This document shows positions 31,574 to 42,241 of a DNA stretch of 64,000 bases, one piece after another. Made by a program: the position numbers and the translations under genes. The notes under the pieces were generated by a model. The model was not told the DNA's origin. It saw only the letters and a program-made list of their open reading frames with translations, and did no database searches. The number at the start of each line of letters is the position of its first letter. Position 1 is the first letter of the stretch. Origin of the DNA: Drosophila persimilis (taxonomy: Eukaryota; Arthropoda; Insecta; Diptera; Drosophilidae); the NCBI RefSeq assembly GCF_003286085.1, contig NW_020825323.1:310001-374000 (forward strand), written 5' to 3'.

Positions 31574-32983
31574 ATGAAGGCACTAGTGTATCGTCTAATT
31601 CAGCAACGTGGTGCCTGCAAATCCCAATTAACTCGCGTGGCTGCGGAGGCTCAAGAGTTTGTACAGTCATGTACTTCTGTGCAAACATTAGAGCACAAGT
31701 TGGACCGACTTGTTGCAACTTTCAACCGCTTTATGGAGCTGTCTGAAGAGCTGGTCCAATATAATGAGGAAGATGAATACGTGGATCCGGAGTTGGACAT
31801 TCCCGAATATGAGAAAAGGTTCTTTAGTGCGCATAGTATTTTCACTGAAGCCATACGTGACCGGAGCAGTCACGATAATGAGCACGACAACTCAAATCTA
31901 CTGCTATCGAACACTGTGGAACGCTTGTTTGAGGGACAAACTCAACTTCTGCAGAGGATTCGGGACTCATCGGGAACCACAGAGCTGCAGTTCGAGAAAA
32001 TACGCATTCCGACGCTTTCGGGCAGATACGAGGATTGGTGTCAGTTTAGTGACTTGTTCTTAGGCTCAGTCGAGAAGAAGAGTAGTCTGTCCAAGTGCCA
32101 AAAGTTTCATTATTTGAAATCCTATCTGGATGGTGAAGCGTTGTCCCTGATAAAGCATATTCCCGTATCGGATGCCAATTACCAGGACGCATGGGAGAGG
32201 CTCGAAAATCGCTATAACAAGAAGTCACTGATTGCTCGTTCCTTCATTCAAAACTTTCTTTCGTTGCCAACCGCAAGGGGTTCAAACATCGCCGAATTGC
32301 GTAAAATAGTCGACACCGCCGACGAAAGTATACGTGGTCTACATGCGCTGAGCTGCGACAGCCGCGATGTGTGGCTGATCTATATCTTGCTCTCAAAGCT
32401 AGGCCCGGAATGCAAGGAAGCTTGGGCCACCTCCAGTGAATCGTGCAAGGAAAATGTGACCATAAATGACCTGTTCGGCTTTGTCTTCGCCCGTTGCGAT
32501 GCACTTGAGTCTTGTCAAGATCCAACGCTAATCCAGGATACACACACGGTGCTGAATAAACGTCATGCAATTTCTCATCATGTTGACGTGCCAAATACGT
32601 CTGCTCGTGATTGTGTATATTGTCACGAGCAACACAGTCTTTATGCGTGCACTAAATTCAAGGCTCTGGATGTTGTGGACCGCCGCAAGTTCGCAAGGGA
32701 TGGTAATTTGTGCTTCAATTGTCTAAGCCGATCTCATCAAGTCAAGGAGTGTAATTCCACAAACACGTGCCGTCTGTGTAAGCTGAGGCACCACACTCTT
32801 GTTCATCCAGAGGACATACGCTCTGTCACGGCTTCCGCTGATGTCAATACATCCGCTGACTCACCCGTCCGCTCGTCCAGTTTCCCTGCTGATGCTGATC
32901 CTGCCGTGGTCAGCCATCATACATTGGAGAGGAAATTCGTGGCCAAGAGTCAGGCCATATGCCAACGATTTTGGCCACTATAG
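31574..32983 (+). CDS. gag: BEL-A Gag, U2
   Basis: 469 codons, uninterrupted, starting MKALVYRLIQQRGACKSQL, 60 bp after the primer site. N-terminal helical region; Bel/Pao Gag core with RIPTLSGRYEDWCQFSDLF at about 142-160 and YLDGEALSLIKHI. Then three Cys/His clusters: CVYCHEQHSLYAC (about 348), CFNCLSRSHQVKEC (about 380), CRLCKLRHHTLVH (about 397). It would form the particle and bind RNA. The frame ends just inside the protease, which lies in the -1 frame with an overlap at 32959-32983. Bel elements usually have one fused frame, so this is an old indel or an unusual -1 shift; no canonical slippery heptamer is visible. Confidence 0.9.
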   Translation: MKALVYRLIQQRGACKSQLTRVAAEAQEFVQSCTSVQTLEHKLDRLVATFNRFMELSEELVQYNEEDEYVDPELDIPEYEKRFFSAHSIFTEAIRDRSSHDNEHDNSNLLLSNTVERLFEGQTQLLQRIRDSSGTTELQFEKIRIPTLSGRYEDWCQFSDLFLGSVEKKSSLSKCQKFHYLKSYLDGEALSLIKHIPVSDANYQDAWERLENRYNKKSLIARSFIQNFLSLPTARGSNIAELRKIVDTADESIRGLHALSCDSRDVWLIYILLSKLGPECKEAWATSSESCKENVTINDLFGFVFARCDALESCQDPTLIQDTHTVLNKRHAISHHVDVPNTSARDCVYCHEQHSLYACTKFKALDVVDRRKFARDGNLCFNCLSRSHQVKECNSTNTCRLCKLRHHTLVHPEDIRSVTASADVNTSADSPVRSSSFPADADPAVVSHHTLERKFVAKSQAICQRFWPL

Positions 32984-33267
32984 TCGACTCCTGGGGCAAC
33001 GAGATCACCTGCAGGATACTGTTGGATACTGGTTACACTATAACGATGGTCGCCGAATCATTTATTCAACGAATTGGATTGCTGCGCACCCATGCTCGTA
33101 TACCAGTGGTTGGTCTAGGCGCAAATCCTGCTGGGGTTACTAGAGGTCGCGCCACATTCACGCTACTCTCCCGCACAAGCTCGGCCTCAGTGGTGGTAAC
33201 AGGTCTGATTATGAACACATTAACCTCCTCGATTCCAGCCCAGAGGATCGAGTCTAACACAGTCTGA
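32959..33267 (+). pseudogene. BEL-A protease, truncated, U2
   Basis: Frame -1 to gag. MPTILATIVDSWGNEITCR leads into ILLDTGYT, an aspartic protease site (about 33018-33040) of the Bel/Pao type. The frame ends at 33267. The next frame resumes at TNFGWVITG, so the protease-RT linker between SSIPAQ and FGW is deleted. Confidence 0.84.
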
Positions 33268-33268
33268 A

Positions 33269-34228
33269 TATACTAATTTTGGTTGGGTCATTACAGGCAG
33301 CTACCATCTTAGTAGTGATGCTCACAACCACGCACTAGCACATCACGCGCACGAGGATCTGGACACTTTGGTTCGATCGTTCATGGACATGGAACGAGTT
33401 CAACCAAGTGACGCTACCGTTGATGCTAGTGATCCCGCTGAGCAACACTTCGTTCATACGCACGCCCGCAGAAACGATGGCGTGTACATCGTACAATACC
33501 CATTGAAGGAATCTGCCCCTCCGATGGGGTCCACACTGCCACAAGCACTACGCCGCTTTTCTTCTCTCGAGCAGAAATTTCGAAAATTTCCTGCGCTCAA
33601 ACAACAGTTTGTAGCTGAAGTTCATTTACTGGAAAGCTGTCGCATACCTCGCTACCTATCCTCGCCACTTCAAGCAACGGAGCTGCATGGATTCGCCGAT
33701 GCTTCATCTCATGCATACGCCGCTGTCATCTACAGTCGCGTGAGATTCAATAATGACTACGCTGTAACACTGATCGCCGCAAAAACCCGTGTGGCACTCA
33801 TCAAACCTATCTCCATCCCACGGCTCGAATTGAATGCCGCCCATCTTCTGTCGAAATTGATGTCTCTGGTTAAGCAAGCTCTAACTATTCCTATTGCCAG
33901 TACTTCGTGTTGGTCAGATTCCGAAATTTTACTACATTGGCTCTCATCACCCCCACGGACTTGGAACACTTATGTTTGTAATCGCACTGCTGAGATTCTA
34001 GAAGCTTGCCCACGTAGCTGCTGGCAACACATTCGCACTGAGCACAATCCCGCGGACTGTGCATCACGCGGACTTCTACCAAAGGATCTGGTAGAACATA
34101 GACTGTGGTGGAATGGACCACCGTGGCTTTCCCAATCACATCGCAATTGGCCACCTGCTAAGGCCAAGTTCGCACTGTCGACTGAGGACGCTGAGCGGAT
34201 GGATCGGAGCGGATTGGAGCGGAGTTAA
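33269..34228 (+). pseudogene. BEL-A pol: RT-deleted linker + RNase H-like region, U2
   Basis: Open frame from about YTNFGWVITGSYH through the pre-RT region (LKQQFVAE near 33612), where it jumps to HLLESCRIPRYL. The fingers, palm and YxDD motif of reverse transcriptase, several hundred codons, are absent with the frame maintained. Then comes the RNase H-like region: LHGFADASSHAYAAVIY, KPISIPRLELNAAHLL, CWSDSEILLHWL and TEHNPADCASRG. Ends at 34228, overlapping the integrase frame. Without RT the element cannot copy itself. Confidence 0.85.
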
Positions 34229-35735
34229 TCTACACATTTCCAATGAAGGAAATGATCGTAACTGTATGATCAACAAAGCTTCCTCCTGGTCACATCTCTT
34301 GCGGACACTTAGCTATTGCTTTCGTTTCGTACATCGAATTCGTTGCAAGGACCGCCTGTCATCATTTTTATCGTCATGGGAGCTTCAATATGCCCGCTCT
34401 ATGGTAATCAAACATGTCCAGATGGAGTTCTTCCAAGTGGAGTACAGACAGCTGAGCAGTGGACAAGCCCTTTCTCAAAAATCCAAGTTGATTCACTACA
34501 CTCCATTTGTTGACGACCAAGGAATTCTGCGCGTAGGAGGACGCATTGGAAATTCGAGGACAACCTATGATGCAAAACATCCCATACTTCTTCCAAATGA
34601 ATTACCAGTCGCTGTTTTATTAGCTAGACACCAGCACGTCACATCGTTACACGCTGGAGTCGAATTTATGTTTCACACGTTGAGACAGAAGTATTGGATC
34701 CTGGGAGCCCGTAACATAGTCCGCAAAATTGTATTCAACTGCAAGATATGCTTCCTCCAGCGCAAAGGAACGAGCACACAACTCATGGCTGATCTTCCCG
34801 CCTTTCGCGTTCAGCCCACCCGCTGCTTTCTACATTCTGGATTGGATTACGCTGGACCAGTTACCATCAAGACATCAGCAGGTCGGACACCGAAGTTTGG
34901 CAAAGCTTGGTTTGCCATCTTTGTTTGTCTGTCCACCAAAGCAGTTCATCTCGAGCTCGTCAGTGATTTGACGACCCCCGCATTTATCGCCGCTTTCAAA
35001 CGGTTTTGGTCTCGACGTGGCCCTATGTCCGACTTGTACTCGGACAATGGCACAATATTCCATAGAGCCAGAAAGGAACTAACGGAGATGCAACGGATAA
35101 CTGTATCTCAAAGTCCAGACGAGGAAATTGCTAATTTTCTGACGAGTCAGGACATCAACTGGCACTTCATTCCGCCGTTTACCCCGCATTTTGGAGGTCT
35201 TTGGGAAGCAGGCGTACGATCTATCAAGCTCCACCTTCGCCGAGTAATTGGTAGCAGTGCGTTGACTTTCGAGGAATATTCAACAATTTTAACTCAGATT
35301 GAAGGGTTACTCAACTCTCGCCAACTGTGCGCGCCCAGCGATCACAGCTTGGATCCCCTTACCCCCGCTCATTTTCTTACAGGTCAACCTCACATGTCGG
35401 TGCCGGAGCCGTCCTTGTTAGACGTCAACATTAACAGACTGCAGCGTTGGAGACAACTGCAAGCCAAGGTTCAAGGATTCTGGAAACGTTGGAATCTGGA
35501 ATACCTTACTTCCTTGCAACCTCGCACGAAATGGCAGCAGGAGTCCAACGACATAACCGTGGACACTCTTGTGGTACTGAAGGAGCCAAATCAACCGCCT
35601 AGCAAGTGGCTGCTTGGGCGAATCGCCGAAGTTCATCCTGGCCAAGACGAGAGGGTTCGAGTGGTCACCGTCAAAACAGCCCGAGGAGTGTACAAGAGAC
35701 CTATTACCAAACTTGCTGTGCTTCCCTTGTTCTGA
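34113..35735 (+). CDS. BEL-A integrase, U2
   Basis: Recognisable protein starts around 34210 (upstream codons shadow the RNase H frame). Zinc finger: HQHVTSLHAG ... CKIC. Core: Asp in GLDYAGP (residue ~245), Asp in YSDNGTIF (~311), Glu in GLWEAGV (~365), all three catalytic residues present. The C-terminal domain runs from RTKWQQ through PPSKWLLGRIAEVHPG to the Bel end RPITKLAVLPLF. No stop in 540 codons. The family joins cDNA to the genome, but here there is no RT to make cDNA. Confidence 0.9.
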   Translation: MDHRGFPNHIAIGHLLRPSSHCRLRTLSGWIGADWSGVNLHISNEGNDRNCMINKASSWSHLLRTLSYCFRFVHRIRCKDRLSSFLSSWELQYARSMVIKHVQMEFFQVEYRQLSSGQALSQKSKLIHYTPFVDDQGILRVGGRIGNSRTTYDAKHPILLPNELPVAVLLARHQHVTSLHAGVEFMFHTLRQKYWILGARNIVRKIVFNCKICFLQRKGTSTQLMADLPAFRVQPTRCFLHSGLDYAGPVTIKTSAGRTPKFGKAWFAIFVCLSTKAVHLELVSDLTTPAFIAAFKRFWSRRGPMSDLYSDNGTIFHRARKELTEMQRITVSQSPDEEIANFLTSQDINWHFIPPFTPHFGGLWEAGVRSIKLHLRRVIGSSALTFEEYSTILTQIEGLLNSRQLCAPSDHSLDPLTPAHFLTGQPHMSVPEPSLLDVNINRLQRWRQLQAKVQGFWKRWNLEYLTSLQPRTKWQQESNDITVDTLVVLKEPNQPPSKWLLGRIAEVHPGQDERVRVVTVKTARGVYKRPITKLAVLPLF

Positions 35736-35742
35736 ACAGTCA

Positions 35743-35758
35743 TTCAGGGGGGTCGGTA
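35743..35758 (+). other. BEL-A polypurine tract, U2
   Basis: TCAGGGGGGTCGGTA immediately before the 3' LTR. Primes plus-strand synthesis in the family. Confidence 0.7.
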
Positions 35759-36274
35759 TGTTGAGAAATGATCCTCGTAGTTTGTAATTCAATGTTCATG
35801 TATATTGCGATTGACCTATTTACACGCTCATGATTGTAGTACACCGCCTAAGTAACTATTTTTACGCGCATAGCTGTGTTGTTGTTTGCTCGTGTCCAGA
35901 ACATAGCTGTAATGTTCTCACACGCATGGCCAGACCCGCAGCTGCACACGCACACAGCGATGCGTTCCGTTGTTTTGCATTGAGACCGTCGCGTCGAGTC
36001 GTATCGCGTGATCTTCCAATTCCCTTTTGCTCGACTTCTTTTCGCGGAGTTGAGTCAGTAGAAACTTCTAGACGAAGCCGCCCGCACGCTTACTTTGTAC
36101 CGCAGTAGAAACTTCTAGACGAAGCCGCCCGCACGCATACTTTGTACCGCCACAGAATCGAACCCCCCGCTGTTCTTGTAATATAATTGTACTATAACCC
36201 CCAATATTAAATAATCAATAAAACTAAATAAGCTCAAGATATAAACGATTATACAGTCCACTAATTCATAACCA
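35759..36274 (+). repeat. BEL-A 3' LTR, U2
   Basis: 516 bp TGTTGAG...ATAACCA, followed by AATATATAAC. Differs from the 5' LTR at the start (GATCCTCG against GAGCCTGG) and by 30 extra bases; matches the 3' LTR of U3. Confidence 0.93.
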
Positions 36275-36349
36275 AATATATAACAGCAAACGTAAATTAA
36301 TTATAAGATAATACAAATTACGAAAATTAAAAAGAAATAACAAAAAAGA

Positions 36350-38035
36350 TTAACATACATCATCCAATAAATCATATGTAGATGAAATAAGGTGGATTTG
36401 TGATTCTTTGACAGATTTCTTTGACCTGTTATAAAAGGGTCTGATCTCAAAAGAATTAATCAAATCTGTATTTGTCAGTATACGAGAAATCTTCCAAGTG
36501 TGCTGCAAACGGCACTTTTTTATTTCTTTATTGTTTGACTCTGCAGCTTCCTCTGAGAGCTCTCCAATCGAAACAAAAGCGTGCTCTATTACCTTGGGTC
36601 CATGAATTAAAATTTTATGCACTGTTGCTGGAAGATAGTACCATGGATACATTTAAATTAATTTATTAGCCGTATCTAGTGCGTATTTGTCGAATTTGTG
36701 TATATTAATTTTGTATCCTGATGCTAAGGCTTGCAATATCGTAGCGCATCGGGCAATCACTTATTCAACAATGCCTGTAATCTGAGATGCTAAGCATGGG
36801 TTACTGAAAAATGTCCTGGCAGTATTTCCATCGTTGGAGTTTCCTCTGCCTCCATCCTTTGGCTTATCGACAAGTAACCCCATTTTCTCGCGAAACTCCG
36901 CTTGAATTTGATTTTTTCTCTTTAACACAATAGACTTGAGTTCTACCGATCGTATTTGCCAAAGCTATACATCCAGTTTAAACAAAATGTGCAAGAAATA
37001 TTCAAAGAACCGGATATATGAATGAAATGGTGATAACCCGATGTAATTTTGTATTGCAAATTTTATGCTCAGTTGTCTTTAAGTCAGCTATTTTCGCCTT
37101 GAAGTAGAGCTCTTCTTCGACGGAAAGTGCGGCGGTCTCCTTTTTAAATTGAAGTCTGAGTGGTCTGAGATATTGCAATCTGGTAGACGATGGCCTGGGA
37201 TTTTTCCATATTATCTTAGAGTCGTCAACAAGCTGAAGTGGGACGTACCATGTGACAAATAAAGTTTTCTCATCATCAATACAATTGGGAAACTTTTTTT
37301 TATACTCGCTGTGACCAGTGCTGCCATCGAATCCCCATTTTCCAATTAATGCTAAGGTTTTTTCTGTTTCATCCAAACGTTCTTCAATTAAAGTCTTTTG
37401 AAGCTCTAAAATACTTGAAGCCGTGTTATCTAAAAGACTTTGTAGTTCCACTTCTGCATATGTTTCGTCTAAAACAATATTATTTGGATATGTCAATGTT
37501 TTAAATTTAAGAATTTTTTCATAGCTTGGCAATAAGTTGTAGGAAACTTCTGAATTGATAAATGATCTAAAGACCAAGTATTAGTTTTTGGACAACCCAA
37601 TGTCCACCAAAAGCGACGAGATTTTTTCAACATTTATTTCAGTGGCATCAAGTTTTGACTGAGAATCGGATGAGCGCAAAACAGAAGCTGCAGACTCATC
37701 ATGCTTTTGTAGCAGGTCTATTCGGCGACGTTTCGTCCTTTTTGAGGACGATTGGATCAATTTGTTGAGCACTACCAGTAGGCTTCAGGGCAATAAATTC
37801 TTTAGTTTTTAGCCATTCGGATTGGTATTGTACAACTGAACTTCTAATTCTTTTCCAGTAGGCAACAATCTTTTTGCAAATGTACTAAAAGCATTTCTTA
37901 AGGTCAATCGTATTGACTTCGTAGCCTTTGCTTATTATGTTAAGTTCAAGCAAATTATTTATGCCTTGCATTTTTTCGACATTCGTGCCCTTTTCTTTGC
38001 ACCAAAGATCAAAGATGTGCATGCGTGAAAACACA
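36350..38035 (-). pseudogene. Transib (RAG1-like) transposase pseudogene, U2
   Basis: As in U1 (DGSTGHSEYKKKF Asp; LSEEAAESNNK Glu). A small deletion near 36456 joins LTNTDLI to INSFEIRP and breaks the C-terminus. Tyr-to-Asp near 37650 and Ala-to-Asp near 37225 differ from U1 and U3. Confidence 0.8.
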
Positions 38036-38557
38036 CAGTTATGACAATCTCCTTTACAATGAATAGTAAAATGTCAAAAGAAGACAAAATTATAAACAAT
38101 AATATTTAAAAAGTTTAATATACAAACAGAATAGAAAGAATAGCAGCTGATTGCGTTGCATGTTTGTTCTTGAAAAATAGTGAGGCCGCTTTAGTTTATT
38201 TAAGAATAATAATATTTCCTTAAAACATTGACAAATACAGTGATAACACTCACAATGGGGGCATCTGGGGGTAACATAACTAAAACTTTAAGTAAACATA
38301 AAATAAACGTTCACAAAATACACAAAAATAGTTAAGTTGTTTAAAAGAACACAAAAAAGATTTAATTAATTATATTAATGTTACAATAATAATTTCTTTA
38401 ACTACAAAATCCAGCAATTTGCCCAATGTTAATCACTTTGAATTGCGCTTTTGTTTTGACAAAAAGCCACAAAGAAGTTGAGACGATATGGTTACATGTT
38501 GTCAAAATATTTTATAATTTATTTTTGGCCTATGGGCGCAACGTCGCGAACGCAGCA
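38036..38557 (+). other. AT-rich leader before BEL-B gag, U2
   Basis: No gene. Lacks about 30 bp near 38131 that U1 and U3 carry. Confidence 0.5.
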
Positions 38558-39799
38558 ATGCCGAGTGATGTAGATTTCTACAAGTACAAGGCCGAATGCA
38601 TCGCGCGCCAACTAAAGGCCATGGATCGCTTTCTCACCAAAGAAGAGCTTGCCGAGTTAGATGAGGCAGAACTTCAAGCTCGCTTAGAGCAAATCGATCG
38701 AATTAATGCGGATTTCGATGCCGCTCAAACGAGCCTGGATCTCCTGCAGTTAGCCCATGATGCTCGACTGGACTTTTCGAATGTTTATGTGAAGGTTAGG
38801 TCCAGGCTGTCGCGGGAGTTGATGGCTGCTCGCACGGCTAATGTTGCCAATTCAACGGCTCGGCATACTCTCGAGGAGAATTCGTCGTTGTTCGCCTATA
38901 ATAGTATAGGCCGTTCTCGAATGCCCGAGTTGCAGCTTCCGCGATTCGGTGGGAACTACATGGTTTGGCCAGAATTCCACTCGATGTTCTCGACAATGGT
39001 GCACAAAGACCATACCAATCATCGAAAAATTCCAATATCTTCGTGGATGTCTAGATGGTGCTGCGCTGGATAAGATTTGTTCCTTGGAGTTTTCTGAGGA
39101 AAATTACGACAAGGGGTTGAATTTACTAATGTTGCGATTCGATAATAAACTGTTATTTTAAGGCACACGTTACGGCTATTTTCGGACTGCAAGGGGTGAA
39201 GAAGGGCTCGGCTATCGGCTTGCGCGCGCTCAGTGACAAGATCAATGCGCACTTGCGTGCTCTTTAGACCTTGGCAACCCCGGAGGAGTTTTCGGATGGG
39301 TTACTGATCTACATCATAGGCACGAAATTGGACCACAAGACCAAGGAGAAATGGGAGGAGAACCAGCCGACCTCAAGATTGCCTCAGTGGTCAAACATGG
39401 CCTCATTTTTGGAAGCGAGATGTCGGATGCTGGAGAATTTGGGATCAGCCTTGGCAACAAGTCCTAGTCAACAGATGGGAGAAGACAAACCTGTCACCCT
39501 TTTCACCTCCATTAACGACGATCCTAACACCACATGTAACCATTGCAATTCCTCCGAGCATTACATATCTAGATGTCAGGCATTCCTGAATCTCTCTGCG
39601 TTTGAACGATACAAAGAAGAGCCGCTTGTGTTTGAACTGCCTCAACAAAGGCCATGAATTGCAGAGGTGCAGGTCAGGCAAAACATCACACGCTACCCCA
39701 CATTCCATCGGGAACTGGTGCTTCATCTTCCTCTTCACCGGCCAAGGAATCGATCCAGTAAGAGGCCGCGACTGTGCTTCTAGCAAGCGGATGTTCTAG
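38558..39799 (+). pseudogene. BEL-B Gag, U2
   Basis: As in U1 but Tyr is kept after FGGN. It is broken by the shared frameshift near 39005, a second near 39155, a TAG for Gln near 39265, and an 8-bp deletion near 39618 between the two zinc knuckles. Confidence 0.84.
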
Positions 39800-40379
39800 C
39801 CCTCCCCCCTCGATCCACAAATCTAAGCCTAGCCAGAACGGGTTGCTACCTACTGCCCTCGTCCATGTAACAGATCGTTATGGAGCACTTATCCCATGTC
39901 GTGCCATTTTGGATTCTGCATCACAGGCAAACTTTGTAACATCTAGACCTTCTAATCAGTTGCAGTTGGATCATCGCTCGTCTTATGTTAACATCTCTGG
40001 TATCGGAGATTCCATTCTACCTTCGAGCAAGTCTGTACATATAGTTGTACAATCCCAGGACGCAAGCTATCGAGCTTCCTTCGTTGCAATTGTCACCAAC
40101 TCAATTACGGAAATGCAGCCTAACTTCGGCCTAGACGCAAAGAATTGGCCAATGCCGAATAATCTAAAACTAGCTGATCGTAATTTCTCCAAGCCCCAAC
40201 GTATCGATCTGTTCATAGGTTCTGGTTTGTTCTTCGATTTAATGTGCGTCGGACAAATTCGACTATCAGAACAATTGCCAACATTGCAGGAGACAAAACT
40301 TGGTTGGATAGTGTCAGGAAGCATTGATAGCTCGGAGAATAAGCGTGCAGCTTTAGCCGCTTTTAAAAATTCCTCTTGA
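39774..40379 (+). pseudogene. BEL-B protease region, U2
   Basis: As in U1 with LDSASQ site. Stops at the same place; no RT follows. Confidence 0.83.
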
Positions 40380-40390
40380 ATCTCTATTGA

Positions 40391-40768
40391 CGATTTTCGA
40401 CCTTCGAACAGCAATGCAGGAAGCAGCTGCTCGAGTGCCAGGTGCAAGTGGAAAAACTGCGATCGGAGAATCAGGAACTGCAGCGCGAACTTTTCGATAT
40501 ATTAAAAACCTACATATCCACGCTACATGAAATTCAACTTTCAACAATTTCTACATTGCCAAATTTTCTGCCATTCTAGGCAATTCCCGATGATCAAGAT
40601 GTAATCACGACAAGGCGCCTTCGTAAAGAAGCGCCGATTGCTGCATTCGACGATCATCCCAGCGTAGCCGCCAGCTGCGCCCAAGCAAGCATCTTCAAGA
40701 GGGCCGTTGGAAAAATAGCGGTTCTGCCCCTTCAGAATGGATCTGTTGAAAGCCTTTGCCTTCTAACG
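40391..40768 (+). pseudogene. Coiled-coil segment + BEL-B pol C-terminus, U2
   Basis: Identical to U1 26993-27370, including the TAG between helix and pol end. Confidence 0.6.
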
Positions 40769-40777
40769 GGGGGTGAA

Positions 40778-41145
40778 TGTTCGGAGCAGAACTCAGCCGA
40801 TTAGCTGCTTGCCAAATAGCACCTAATTCTTGGCCCTCAGCCGCTTATTTTGTTTGTTACTTATGTCTATGTCACTCAGTTGTTTGTTAAAGCTTTGCGC
40901 TTGCTTGCCCTGCTAAACGCTCTCTGCAAGCTCGCTCTTCGCTATCTCCGCTTTGAGTCTACCGACGTCTGACGAGCGAAGCTCCGCTTAGCGATCGCAG
41001 CGGCAATATAAAGGGCAGGCAAGCCACACTTGCAATTTGGATGTCACGCATTAAAGAACATATCGTAATTTTATTTCTGCGCCGAGTTTTATTTAATTCG
41101 AAATAATTAGTCGGCCGATTGGGGATAAAAAACATTATCTCCACA
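40778..41145 (+). repeat. BEL-B 3' LTR, U2
   Basis: 368 bp, followed by GTGTG (41146-41150), which pairs with 30088-30092. Confidence 0.9.
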
Positions 41146-41150
41146 GTGTG

Positions 41151-41784
41151 TAAGGATTAGGAATTTAATAAGAGGAAGAGAATTAGTGGTGGATATAATA
41201 TGGTAGAGGGAATTATAATCCGAGCATAAGACCCTAAACGGTTCATGCAAGGAATAATTCGATCTACAAAGTGGAAGGAACAACGGTATCAAATTTCTAG
41301 TCAGTCTCATAGAAATCGTGAAGTTAATGCGGCTCAACAGATCAGGGCAGTCTATGTCACCCCTGATCAAGTTGTGCATTAATATCGCACCAAGCATTTT
41401 TCTACGGTTAACTAAGGATGGGAGGTTTACTAATAGCAGTCTACTAGAGTAAGATGGGAGTCTCACACCCGCATCCCAGTTAAGGCCCCGCTGAGCAAAG
41501 AGTAAAAAGTTTTTCTGTACTGATTCTATACGGTCCTATACGGTGTACTTTGTACTGAGGGCACCGTATTCTAAGATCGGACGAACAAGCGAGGTATAGA
41601 GAGTCTTTGTTATATAGGGATCGTCAAATTCCTTTGACCACCTCTTTATAAACCCAAGCACGCCCATGGCCTTATTTACCATGGTGGAAATGTGTTCAGG
41701 AAACTTTAACTTGGGGTCTAACATACCACCAGGGTAGTTCTCTCAAGAGAATCATCAAATAGCATATAGGGAGCCAACAAGGGC
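41151..41784 (-). pseudogene. NL-K RT fragment, U2
   Basis: As in U1; cut at the unit joint (41784). Confidence 0.82.
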
Positions 41785-41788
41785 TAAG

Positions 41789-42241
41789 CTAAGTTTGAAT
41801 CAATTTAGAACATGATATATATATCAGGAAAAAGGTATATGGAAAGAACGACTTTTGACCAATTGACCTTATAGTAGCTATATGATATGGCTATTTCGTC
41901 GGCCGATTCCGACTGCTTTCATATTTCAAAAAGTTGCTATTTATATTTCTGGCCCAACAATGAAAAAACAAACTTTGCTTACTGAATAGTATTTATGAAG
42001 ACGAATACTTTGGAACTCAGAAGGAAGTATCTCTGAAAGGCTCAAATTCGTATATCTACGCTTCGTTACATTAGTCAGACTGCATCTTGCAAGAGGCGAT
42101 GCAATTACTGCACCGTCAAGTGGCCCGTATGAAACCACCAGAAGGCTGTTACGCGAGCATGCAAGAAAGATAGCTGTTAGACTAATATTCGAGAAAAATT
42201 AGCACCAAACTTACTAAGAGAATTAGGCATGCATTCAAAAT
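41789..42241. other. Unrecognised unit-start segment, U3
   Basis: Full-length version of the segment; ends in CAAAAT. Confidence 0.5.

Larger units (their letters stand above)
28387..41784. repeat. Array unit U2
   Basis: Full unit with LTR-D, BEL-B, one BEL-A and NL-K. It lacks about 148 bp near 28495 that U1, U3 and U4 have. It matches U3 at offset 13546. Confidence 0.95.

Noticed and set aside
31651-32594. Several 60-117 codon frames antisense or alternative to BEL-A gag
   Set aside because: Shadows of the well-supported 469-codon Gag frame.
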